5,812 nt of DNA. Source: an uncultured Dehalococcoidia bacterium. Lineage in GTDB: Bacteria > Chloroflexota > Dehalococcoidia > Tepidiformales > Tepidiformaceae. Below the pieces are notes generated by a model. That model did no database searches and had not been told where the DNA came from. It was given only the letters and a program-made list of their open reading frames with translations. Shown piece after piece: positions 1 to 5,633 of this stretch; within the stretch, counting starts at the first letter, position 1; the number at the start of each line of letters is the position of its first letter. The translations under genes were made by a program, and so were the position numbers. The stretch is from NCBI GenBank assembly GCA_937954195.1, contig CALFYR010000733.1:1-5812 (forward strand). The letters are read 5' to 3'.

Positions 1-927
1 GCCTCCATACTCGTCGATGGCGTAAGGCCGCCATCCGCTGATGTCCGCCGAACCCACCGCCACGCGACGTCCCAACTCTTCGTACATCCCTGTCGGCGTG
101 TTGCCGGTCGGCAACCCAACCACCGGTGCCGCGAATTGCTTCGCCAGCTGCAGCAGCGCTTCAGCCGATTCGGATGCAAACTCTTCCTCCGCCACCACCC
201 GAACTTTGGCCCGGTGCTCTCCCCGTAGCAGCCCCCGAAGCCCGCTTATGCCCGATGAAATGCGCGGTCCATACCACCACAGCCATTCGCCCGGCACGCG
301 CAGCACCCTCGGCGCGACGGCCTCGTAGGTGCGGAAATGGCCCAGGTCGAACGGGAACGGTTCATCCGGGAGCAATACCACCTCAGGCTGGAGTGCCCGC
401 ACCTCCTCCAGCGACACCTCCGGATACCGCTCCCGCCCGCCAAATACGTTCACCGCGCCCACCCGCTCCAGCACGTCGTTCCCATACGTGGCCGAACCCA
501 ATCCCATCAGCGGCTCATGCCAGATGGGCACGAACACCCGCACCGGCTCGATCGGCGGTTCATCGAGCACCTCCCGAGCGTTGTCCGCGAACACCTGTGC
601 CGTGTCCTCGCACCCAAGCAACGCGCCGATCTCCAGGATCATCGCAAGCGCTTCGTCCACTGTATTCGGGTCAGTGAGCAACACGTTGAGCCCCGCCGCC
701 TGCATCGCCTCCACGTCCTCGCGGCGGTTCTCTTCTTTGTTCGCGATAACGAGGTCCGGCTTGAGCGCGGCGATCTTGCCGATGTCCGGGTTCTTCGTCC
801 CGCCAACCTGCGGCACCCGCCTGTTCTCGTACGGAACCGTGCAAAAGCGCGTCCGCCCCACGAGCGCTTCGGGGTCCAACTCCCAGACCAGCTCCGTCAG
901 GCTCGGTACCAGCGAAACAACGCGCAT
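1..927 (-). CDS. Helical-backbone metal receptor (BtuF-like) fused to NagB-type sugar-phosphate isomerase domain, C-terminus cut by window edge
   Basis: The frame is open from ATG at 927 to the left edge (309 residues, no stop). An in-frame TAG at 939-937 lies just upstream, and no other start lies between, so this start is secure. Residues 1-238 match the periplasmic-binding-protein-2/BtuF fold: MRVVSLVPSLTEL at the N-terminus, VGGTKNPDI (41-49), LKPDLVIANKEEN (55-67) and the closing GEWLWWYGPR (213-222). There is no signal peptide, as in the cytoplasmic-looking 'cobalamin-binding protein' relatives, so an ABC-transport role is doubtful. From about residue 241 the same frame enters a NagB/glucosamine-6-phosphate deaminase-like domain, with the phosphate-loop motif GLPTGNTP (271-278) and the DEY motif (305-307), whose Asp is the catalytic residue in NagB. 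DEY points to NagB rather than 6-phosphogluconolactonase. The remainder of this domain lies outside the window. Substrate and metal ligand are unknown. Domain assignments are confident; the function of the fusion is not. Confidence 0.85.
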   Translation of the reverse strand, partial: MRVVSLVPSLTELVWELDPEALVGRTRFCTVPYENRRVPQVGGTKNPDIGKIAALKPDLVIANKEENRREDVEAMQAAGLNVLLTDPNTVDEALAMILEIGALLGCEDTAQVFADNAREVLDEPPIEPVRVFVPIWHEPLMGLGSATYGNDVLERVGAVNVFGGRERYPEVSLEEVRALQPEVVLLPDEPFPFDLGHFRTYEAVAPRVLRVPGEWLWWYGPRISSGISGLRGLLRGEHRAKVRVVAEEEFASESAEALLQLAKQFAAPVVGLPTGNTPTGMYEELGRRVAVGSADISGWRPYAIDEYGG

Positions 928-933
928 ACCCGT

Positions 934-939
934 AGCCTA
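934..939 (-). promoter_or_regulatory. TANNNT -10 box six bases before the receptor-fusion start (leaderless candidate)
   Basis: On the minus strand TAGGCT is followed by exactly six bases and the ATG at 927. No Shine-Dalgarno sequence lies between it and the start. A -10 element at this spacing places the transcription start at or next to the start codon, as in leaderless genes of several GC-rich phyla. No convincing -35 box is seen. The same spacing recurs before two other genes here. Confidence 0.4.
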
Positions 940-952
940 CCGTCCCCGACGC

Positions 953-984
953 AAAAAGAAGGCCCCGCATCGAGGCGGAGCCTT
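953..984 (-). terminator. Rho-independent terminator of the protease gene
   Basis: Read on the minus strand, AAGGCTCCGC (984-975) pairs with GCGGGGCCTT (968-959) around a six-base loop. This gives a ten-pair stem with a single G-U pair. It is followed by CTTTTTG, a U-run at 957-953. It lies 27 bases after the protease stop and separates the protease from the receptor-fusion gene on the same strand. That fits the receptor gene having its own promoter. Confidence 0.85.
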
Positions 985-1010
985 CCCTGGAGAGGTCGAA
1001 CGTTGGACGA

Positions 1011-2135
1011 CTAGGTCGTCGGCGCCACGCCAAGCGTGACTGTCAGCGTGAGTTTCTCGCCGTCACGGTACACATCGATGTCCACCGTTTCGCCGGCACT
1101 GTGCCGAATAAGCGCGACTGCCAGGTCGGCCTCGTTGTTCACGTCGTAGTCGCCAATGCGGACGATTACGTCGCCGGTCTGCATGCCTCCTTCGGCCACC
1201 GGTCCCCCGGGCGAGACGTTGTTCACCAGCACGCCGCCTTCGCTCTCGGGGATGCCAAGCTCGCGCGCCACGGCGGGCCGTACGGCCTCGAACTGGCTAA
1301 TGCCGAGCAGGCCGCGGTCCACCTGGCCATTCTCGCGGAGCTGCTCGTACACAGCCTTCGCCGTATCCGAACCCACGGCGAACCCGATGCCTGGCGCCTG
1401 GTCTCCGGTCAGCGGATCCGGCGCGATGGCTGTGTTGATGCCCACCACCTCGCCGTAGAGATTGAGCAGCGGTCCGCCGCTGTTGCCGTGGTTGATTGCC
1501 GCGTCCGTCTGGATGGCGCCGAGGATGCTGCTCGGGCTGTTTTCATGGATCGAGCGGTTCTTCTGGCTCACGATGCCACGCGTCACGCTGAAGCTCCCAC
1601 CCTCGCCGCCTTCAAGGTCCAGGGCAAAGCCCATCGCCACCACGTCCTGCCCGACCACCACATCGTCGAGGTCAGCGAACGAAAGCGCAGGCAATCCCGT
1701 GGCCTCGATCTTGAGCAGCGCGATATCTGCCCGCGGGTCCGCGCCCACCACCTCCGCCGGATAGTCAGCCCCGTCGCTCATCGTCACGGTGATGAAGGTG
1801 CTGAACCCGTTCAGCGAACCTTCCACCACGTGGTGGTTCGTCAGGATGTAGCCGTCCTCATCGACCACGAACCCGGTACCCACGCCGGTCGCCGTCGCTA
1901 TCCGGACGATGGACGGCTCGGCGACCTCGACGAGTTCTGCCGTGCTGAGTTCGTCGCCCTCACGGGTGGAATCGCGGTCAGTCGAGGTCGGTTCGGTGGT
2001 GATCGACGCCGGGATCGAACCCGGGTCGGTTGTCGCAGTCGTATCAGGCGCCGCCGATGGCGAATCGCTGCAGGCCGCGGCGCCAAGCATGGTCAACGCC
2101 AGGAGGCCAAAAGCAATGGGGCGCAGGGTGATCAT
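1011..2135 (-). CDS. HtrA/Deg-type trypsin-like serine protease, lipoprotein, with C-terminal PDZ domain
   Basis: A 374-residue protein of the HtrA/Deg family, expected to sit outside the membrane and degrade or clip envelope proteins. The N-terminus MITLRPIAFGLLALTMLG is a short basic and hydrophobic signal ending in AAAC, so Cys22 is the likely lipidated residue, although Ala at -3 is a less usual lipobox. Residues 23-65 form a Thr/Ser/Asp-rich linker. The trypsin-like domain spans about 66-262 with the triad His102 (TNHHVV), Asp137 (ADIALL) and Ser219 (GNSGGP). One PDZ domain follows (about 265-370; GVLVNNVSPGGPVAEGG, GDVIVRIG). An upstream in-frame ATG at 2180 would bury the signal peptide. 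The ATG at 2135 has GAGGA about ten bases upstream and is preferred. The gene is divergent from the sigma-factor operon, so shared control is possible. Confidence 0.93.
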   Translation of the reverse strand: MITLRPIAFGLLALTMLGAAACSDSPSAAPDTTATTDPGSIPASITTEPTSTDRDSTREGDELSTAELVEVAEPSIVRIATATGVGTGFVVDEDGYILTNHHVVEGSLNGFSTFITVTMSDGADYPAEVVGADPRADIALLKIEATGLPALSFADLDDVVVGQDVVAMGFALDLEGGEGGSFSVTRGIVSQKNRSIHENSPSSILGAIQTDAAINHGNSGGPLLNLYGEVVGINTAIAPDPLTGDQAPGIGFAVGSDTAKAVYEQLRENGQVDRGLLGISQFEAVRPAVARELGIPESEGGVLVNNVSPGGPVAEGGMQTGDVIVRIGDYDVNNEADLAVALIRHSAGETVDIDVYRDGEKLTLTVTLGVAPTT

Positions 2136-2310
2136 GGTTGGGTGTTCCTCGTTTGTTGGGTTGCTACCAGTCTCGCCCACGGCAGCGGTACTCCCGGTAA
2201 ACGCGCGGCCGTCTCGGCAAGGGCGAGGTAAAGGGAGGAACCACGCGTCCCCAATTCAGGGGTTGCTTCCTGCGATCCGGGTGTATCATGCCGGTTCAAG
2301 AGGCGTATTC
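2136..2310. promoter_or_regulatory. Divergent intergenic region between protease and sigma-factor genes
   Basis: This 175-base spacer must hold the promoters for both divergent genes. On the minus strand, the complement of TTCCTC (2145-2150) supplies the protease ribosome site. On the plus strand, TTGCTT (2263-2268) and TATCAT (2284-2289) could be -35 and -10 boxes, but they are only 15 bases apart. GGAACC at 2237-2242 resembles the GGAAC -35 core of ECF promoters, but no matching -10 is clear. CCCC-AATTCA-GGGG (2249-2262) is a small dyad that could be an operator. No protease promoter is recognisable. All promoter calls here are tentative. Confidence 0.3.
2298..2303 (+). promoter_or_regulatory. 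Ribosome binding site that fixes the sigma-factor start
   Basis: AAGAGG lies seven bases before the ATG at 2311. It selects that start over the much longer upstream open frame, which overlaps the divergent protease gene, and over the internal ATG at 2395. Confidence 0.7.
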
Positions 2311-2976
2311 ATGGCCTGGCAGAGCAATCCAGAATCCTCAGGTATACGTAACATTAGTAACCCCGTTGAGCTAGCATCGGCGTCAGCCGTTGACATGGCT
2401 TCGCGGGCCGAATGGTCGGATGAAGTTCTGATGCTCGCCATAGCCAACCAGGACCAGCTCGCGTTCGCCGTCCTCTACGACCGCTACGTCGATCTCGTGT
2501 ACTCGGCGTCCTACCGTGTGCTTTCGGATGCACAGCTCGCCGAGGATTCCGCGCAGGACGTCTTCGTCCGGCTCTGGACCCGCCCGGAAACCTTCATCTC
2601 CGAACGCGGACGCTTCGTCAGCTGGCTCATGAGCGTCACCCGCAACCGCGCCGTCGATGAGCTGCGCGCCCGTGGCCGCCGCCGCAAGCGCGAAGGCGGC
2701 TCGCTCGGCGAACCGGATGAGGCAGCCGAACCGCTCTTCCAGGGCGAACCGGAAGACCCGCAACTCAACGCCGAACTCCACGAAGAGCAGGCCGCCGTCC
2801 GGCGCGCCCTCCGCTCCATACCGCACGAACAGCGCGTGGCGCTCGAATTGGCGTACTTCAACGGCCTCACCCAGCAGGAAATCGCGGCCCATCTTCACGA
2901 ACCCCTGGGCACCGTGAAGACCCGGATCCGCCTCGGTATGCAGAAGCTTCGGCGAACCCTGCAGGAAGAGGTGTAG
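2311..2976 (+). CDS. ECF RNA polymerase sigma factor, SigK-like
   Basis: A 221-residue extracytoplasmic-function sigma factor that directs RNA polymerase to a stress regulon. After a 35-residue Ser/Asn-rich N-terminal tail, sigma region 2 spans about 41-113 (LYDRYVDLVYSASYRVL; core-binding AEDSAQDVFVRLW at 77-89; VTRNRAVDELRAR). A charged linker (120-160) follows, then sigma region 4 (about 164-217), with a helix-turn-helix at LTQQEIAAHLHEPLGTVKTR (186-205). Only regions 2 and 4 are present, as expected for ECF members. The anti-sigma gene begins 11 bases after the stop. An RskA-type partner points to the SigK-like branch. The open frame extends upstream to 1909, but the part before 2311 overlaps the divergent protease and is not protein-like. 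Autoregulation from the upstream spacer is likely for the family but not shown. Confidence 0.93.
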   Translation: MAWQSNPESSGIRNISNPVELASASAVDMASRAEWSDEVLMLAIANQDQLAFAVLYDRYVDLVYSASYRVLSDAQLAEDSAQDVFVRLWTRPETFISERGRFVSWLMSVTRNRAVDELRARGRRRKREGGSLGEPDEAAEPLFQGEPEDPQLNAELHEEQAAVRRALRSIPHEQRVALELAYFNGLTQQEIAAHLHEPLGTVKTRIRLGMQKLRRTLQEEV

Positions 2977-2987
2977 GTACCCCCGCC

Positions 2988-3842
2988 ATGGGCGCTTCCC
3001 ACATCACGCAGGAACAGGCGGATGAATACGCCATCGGCTCGTTGGACGCTCCGTTGGAACGTGCCATTCGGCTGCACATCGCGGAATGCTCTTCCTGCCG
3101 TGAAGTAGTCCGCGAGGCCGAGGCGCTTGCCAACATGGTTGGCCTGGCCGCGCCACTGCGCCGCGCCCCCGCCCGCATGAAGAAGCAGGTCTACCGCAAC
3201 GCGGGCCTCACCCGGCCGAGCCCAATGCGCCGCATGTTCACCATCTCCCGCGCCGCCGCAGGACTCGCCGCCGTGGTCGTCGCGATCGCCGCCTTCACGG
3301 GCATGGTCTCCATCAAGGGGCAGATGGACGAACTCAAAGATGACAACGCCGACCTCCAAACGCAGATCAACGATGCGCTGTCCCAGCGAGTGGAGCTCGC
3401 CGCCGTCACCCAGCAGCTCGAAGACACCCGGCAGGCCGCCGCCGACCTCCAGGAGGCCTCGAAGACCGACCGCGAACTGATGCTCGCGCTCCTCTCCCCC
3501 AGCAGCGACATCTTGGCGGTCACGGCCCCCGGCGAAGCAACGAACTCCATCGGCCGCCTGGTATGGGACGAAGAGCAGAAGCGCCTCTGGTTCATGGCCA
3601 CGCAACTCCAGCAGCGCCCCGGCGAGACCTACCAGCTCTGGGCGCAATCGGGTGGCCGCTACTTCAGCCTCGGCACGTTCGAACCGGACGAATCCGGCTT
3701 TGCGCGCTACGAGCGCGTGATCCCCGAAGGCCTCGCCGGCTACGACACGGTCGTCGTGACCATCGAACGGGGCGCCGGTAGCCCGGTCCGCGAAGGGCCG
3801 ACCGTGTTCTTTGTCTCCAGCCTCAACCTCGGCCCGAACTAG
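2988..3842 (+). CDS. Membrane anti-sigma factor, zinc-finger N-terminus with RskA C-terminal domain
   Basis: A 284-residue membrane protein expected to bind and silence the sigma factor encoded just upstream. The cytoplasmic anti-sigma domain (about 1-60) carries the HX3CX2C zinc motif (His30, Cys34, Cys37). One membrane span lies at about 87-109 (AAAGLAAVVVAIAAF). A heptad-like, Gln/Asp/Leu-rich segment (111-166) is probably a coiled coil. The outer RskA domain follows (about 175-280; GRLVWDEEQKRLWF, GETYQLWAQ, YDTVVVTIERGAGSP, GPTVFF). RskA-like proteins release their sigma factor after regulated cleavage near the membrane. Spacing from the sigma stop is 11 bases, and the nearest purine-rich site (AGGAAGAGG, ending 2971) is rather far, so translation may be coupled. 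The last codons and the TAG stop lie inside the first unit of a tandem repeat. Confidence 0.92.
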   Translation: MGASHITQEQADEYAIGSLDAPLERAIRLHIAECSSCREVVREAEALANMVGLAAPLRRAPARMKKQVYRNAGLTRPSPMRRMFTISRAAAGLAAVVVAIAAFTGMVSIKGQMDELKDDNADLQTQINDALSQRVELAAVTQQLEDTRQAAADLQEASKTDRELMLALLSPSSDILAVTAPGEATNSIGRLVWDEEQKRLWFMATQLQQRPGETYQLWAQSGGRYFSLGTFEPDESGFARYERVIPEGLAGYDTVVVTIERGAGSPVREGPTVFFVSSLNLGPN

Positions 3843-4046
3843 GCCCAGCTCGCCACGAACAGGCAGATCCGACCGTGAGGGAGGCGGGGAAGCAGCGCCT
3901 CGCAAGGAGGATCCGCGAATCGCCCACCTTACTAGTCCTCGGCCCGAACGAGGCCCCACTCGCCACGAACAGATAGATCCGACCGTGAGGGAGGCGGGGA
4001 AGCAGCGCCTCGCAAGTAGGATCCGCGAATCGCCCACCTTGCTCGT
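3827..4046. repeat. Two tandem 110-base direct repeats between anti-sigma gene and transposase
   Basis: Unit 1 is 3827-3936 and unit 2 is 3937-4046. By eye, 8 of 110 positions differ, and the first 104 bases differ at only 6. Both begin CCTCGGCCCGAAC, which in unit 1 encodes the LGPN end of the anti-sigma factor; the TAG stop there is GAG in unit 2. Each unit contains a REP-like core with a hairpin: GAGGCG and CGCCTC separated by nine bases (3881-3901, and 3991-4011). The segment contains no gene. Confidence 0.93.
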
Positions 4047-4056
4047 CGCAATCGCC

Positions 4057-4062
4057 TAAGAT
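4057..4062 (+). promoter_or_regulatory. TANNNT -10 box six bases before the transposase GTG start (leaderless candidate)
   Basis: TAAGAT is followed by six bases (CCCGCA) and the GTG start at 4069. No Shine-Dalgarno sequence is present. The box lies just outside the tandem repeat. No good -35 box is seen. Confidence 0.4.
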
Positions 4063-4068
4063 CCCGCA

Positions 4069-4572
4069 GTGTCTAATCCGGCTGGATACCTCATCACTTT
4101 CTCCACCTACGGCACGCGCTTGCACGGCGATCCCCGCGGTTCGTACGAACGAAGCCGTGCCGGGGATGTAACCCGCTTCATCGCCCCGGACACGCGGCGC
4201 GAAAGACATGAACAGCTTCGCGCAAACCCGCCGTTCATCCTCGGGCCGGAGGCCCGGGCGAGCGTGGCTGACACGATTCTTGAGGTCTGTTCGCATCGAG
4301 ACTGGACACTCCACGCACTGAATGTGAGGACGAATCACGTTCACGCGGTCGTCTCTGGTGACGCTCACCCGGACATAATGATGAACACAATGAAATCCTG
4401 GGCGACCAGGCGTCTGCGGGAACGAGGCTTCGTTAGAGATTCGCAGCGTGTGTGGACTCGGCACGGCAGTACGGTGCACCTTCGAGATGAGCAGGACATC
4501 GTTGATGCCGGGGCGTATGTGCTCGACAGTCAGGGCATTGACCTTGGTGGAAGGCGATTGGGGAACGGCTAG
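4069..4572 (+). CDS. REP-associated tyrosine transposase (RAYT), Y1 HUH family
   Basis: A 167-residue Y1-family HUH single-strand DNA transposase related to IS200/IS605 TnpA. It is expected to nick and rejoin REP hairpin DNA through a phosphotyrosine link. Visible features are the N-terminal strand YLITFSTYGTRLHGDPRG (7-24), the metal-binding HUH motif His90-Val-His92 (TNHVHAVV), the helix KSWATRRLRERG (109-120), WTRHGSTVHL (129-138), and the catalytic Tyr150 in AYVLDSQG. All expected catalytic residues are present and the length is normal, so it looks intact. The start is GTG, since YLITF follows at residue 7 and this leaves no room for a later start. Codon use is visibly less GC-biased at third positions than in neighbouring genes, suggesting foreign origin. 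Inverted copies of one repeat flank it. Confidence 0.9.
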   Translation: MSNPAGYLITFSTYGTRLHGDPRGSYERSRAGDVTRFIAPDTRRERHEQLRANPPFILGPEARASVADTILEVCSHRDWTLHALNVRTNHVHAVVSGDAHPDIMMNTMKSWATRRLRERGFVRDSQRVWTRHGSTVHLRDEQDIVDAGAYVLDSQGIDLGGRRLGNG

Positions 4573-4595
4573 CGGTCGGCGATTCACGCGACCGC
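4572..4595 (+). other. Hairpin directly after the transposase stop
   Basis: GCGGTCG (4572-4578) and CGACCGC (4589-4595) form a perfect seven-pair stem with a ten-base loop. The stem starts on the last base of the stop codon. It belongs to the right-hand repeat. There is no following T-run, so it is more likely a REP hairpin substrate, or a weak attenuator, than an intrinsic terminator. Confidence 0.55.
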
Positions 4596-4637
4596 CGTGT
4601 AGGCCCCATTCCCCGCCTCCCTTACGGTCGGATCTGC
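4574..4637 (-). repeat. Right-hand inverted REP copy
   Basis: This is the diverged reverse-orientation copy of the repeat left of the transposase. The strongest block is 4609-4637 (28 of 29 bases match 3863-3891 after reverse complementing). Another block is 4574-4585. Homology stops after GATCTGC (4637), where the left copies continue into the anti-sigma gene tail. This gives an estimate of the true repeat boundary. Confidence 0.8.
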
Positions 4638-4673
4638 CTCATCCTCCCGATTCCCTCTTTCCAGTCCTCGCCA

Positions 4674-4679
4674 TACTCT
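4674..4679 (+). promoter_or_regulatory. TANNNT -10 box six bases before the lipid kinase start (leaderless candidate)
   Basis: TACTCT is followed by exactly six bases (CAAAGC) and the ATG at 4686. No Shine-Dalgarno sequence is present. At 17-base spacing the -35 position would read TTCCCT (4651-4656), a weak match. Confidence 0.45.
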
Positions 4680-4685
4680 CAAAGC

Positions 4686-5633
4686 ATGAGCTCCACCGTA
4701 ACCCCCGACGTCGCCGCACGCCCTCTCTTCATCATCAACCCCATGTCCGGGGGTGGGCGCACGCGGAAGCGACTCGGCACGCTCATCGATGCCATCGAGC
4801 GCGCCGGCCTCGAACCAGACGTCGTGTTCACCACCCACCAGGGCCATGGCACCGAACTCGCCGCCGAAGCCATCGCCGAAGGCCGCGAATTCCTCGTCGC
4901 CTGTGGGGGCGATGGCACCGTGAACGAAGTCGCGAACGCGATCATGGCCGCCGCCGCAAACGACCGCGTCCGTCTGGGCACCATCGGCATGGGGACCGGC
5001 AAGGACATCGCGAAGGGGCTCGGCATCGCCCGAGGCAACCTCGCCATTCGAGCGATCGCCGCCGGCGACGACCGCCCCATCGATATTGGCAAGGTCACAG
5101 CGCAGGACGCCGACGGCAACGAATACGTCCGCTACTTCCTCCTCGAAGCATCCGCGGGGTGGGTGCCCGAAATCTCGCAATCCACGCCGCGCTGGCTCAA
5201 GCGCCTCGGCGATACGGCCCCCTACGTGATCATGGCTGGCGTCAAGATGATCGGCGATATGGGCCGGCCGTTCACGCTCACCATCGATGGCCAGCAGTTC
5301 GATGGCCGCTACAACAGCGTCAGCGTCCACAACATGGAACTCTGGGGCGGCGACCTTCTCGCCGCACCCGGCGCCGCCCCCGATGACGGCCTGCTCGATG
5401 TTATCCGCTGGGGCGACATGAACCGCCGCGTCGCCATGAAGGCCATCGACGGCCAGCGCAAAGGCGGCGTTCACCTGGATATCGAAGGCATCGATCGGCA
5501 CCCGGCGAAAGTCGTTGAGCTCTCCTCGCCCAAGCCCTCCCAGCTCGACCTCGATGGCGAACCCGGCGGGTTCCTGCCCGCCCGCATCGAAGTCATCCCG
5601 GGCGCCATCCGCTTCGTCGCCCCAAAGACCTAG
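4686..5633 (+). CDS. YegS/LCB5-type diacylglycerol or lipid kinase
   Basis: A 315-residue protein of the diacylglycerol/sphingosine/YegS kinase family, which transfers phosphate from ATP to a lipid hydroxyl at the inner face of the membrane. The catalytic domain starts at about residue 12 (PLFIINPMSGGGRTRK). It contains the nucleotide loop GGDGTVNEV (74-82), a GTGKDIAKGLGI motif (103-114), FLLEASAGW (151-159), APDDGLLDVI (231-240) and the C-terminal LDLDGEPGGF (287-296). Length and motif order match complete bacterial members. The GTGKD segment normally reads GTxND, so the usual Asn is Lys here; the other hallmark motifs are intact. The ATG at 4686 is chosen because the family domain begins within a few residues and a promoter-like box sits just upstream. 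Lipid substrate is undetermined. The gene stands alone, and no terminator is clear after it. Confidence 0.9.
   Translation: MSSTVTPDVAARPLFIINPMSGGGRTRKRLGTLIDAIERAGLEPDVVFTTHQGHGTELAAEAIAEGREFLVACGGDGTVNEVANAIMAAAANDRVRLGTIGMGTGKDIAKGLGIARGNLAIRAIAAGDDRPIDIGKVTAQDADGNEYVRYFLLEASAGWVPEISQSTPRWLKRLGDTAPYVIMAGVKMIGDMGRPFTLTIDGQQFDGRYNSVSVHNMELWGGDLLAAPGAAPDDGLLDVIRWGDMNRRVAMKAIDGQRKGGVHLDIEGIDRHPAKVVELSSPKPSQLDLDGEPGGFLPARIEVIPGAIRFVAPKT

Larger units (their letters stand above)
3863..4637 (+). mobile_element. REP-bracketed RAYT element (transposase gene flanked by inverted repeat copies)
   Basis: The transposase gene is bracketed by inverted copies of one repeat. On the left, 3863-3891 runs from GCAGATCC to GGGGAA. 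The reverse complement of 4609-4637 on the right matches it at 28 of 29 bases. A second match links GAATCGCCCACC (4027-4038) to GGTCGGCGATTC (4574-4585), with 11 of 12 matching in inverted orientation. The bases between these blocks have diverged and differ in length by two. RAYT transposases are known to be flanked by the REP sequences they act on. The exact element ends, and whether copy 1 or copy 2 is the original left end, are not determined. Confidence 0.75.

Noticed and set aside
329..1039. Two overlapping plus-strand open frames opposite the receptor-fusion gene
   Set aside because: The minus strand here encodes recognisable receptor motifs throughout. The plus frames give low-complexity Ser/Arg/Pro-rich text and run across the terminator.
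2136..2180. Protease start at the upstream ATG at 2180
   Set aside because: It would place 15 polar residues before the signal peptide. The ATG at 2135 has a better ribosome site and gives a normal lipoprotein signal.
1101..2231. Long plus-strand open frame (376 codons) opposite the protease
   Set aside because: It is the antisense shadow of a protease with intact triad and PDZ motifs. Its translation is His/Arg-rich with no recognisable domain, as expected from GC-rich antisense.
1909..2310. N-terminal extension of the sigma factor to an ATG at 1909
   Set aside because: It overlaps the divergent protease coding region, has no sigma-factor similarity, and the ATG at 2311 has a well-placed AAGAGG.
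2895..4037. Minus-strand open frame (380 codons) opposite the anti-sigma gene and the repeats
   Set aside because: It is antisense to a clear RskA-family gene, and its N-terminal part is simply translated tandem repeat. No family features are seen.
3827..4046. CRISPR array
   Set aside because: There are only two 110-base tandem units with no spacer pattern. The repeat is shared in inverted form with the far side of a RAYT transposase.
3823..4587. Minus-strand open frame (254 codons) covering the transposase and repeats
   Set aside because: It is antisense to a complete Y1 transposase with all catalytic residues, and its ends are repeat sequence.
4584..5501. Minus-strand open frame (305 codons) opposite the lipid kinase
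   Set aside because: It is antisense to a kinase with all family motifs in order. The translation is Gly/Ala/Asp-rich without a domain.
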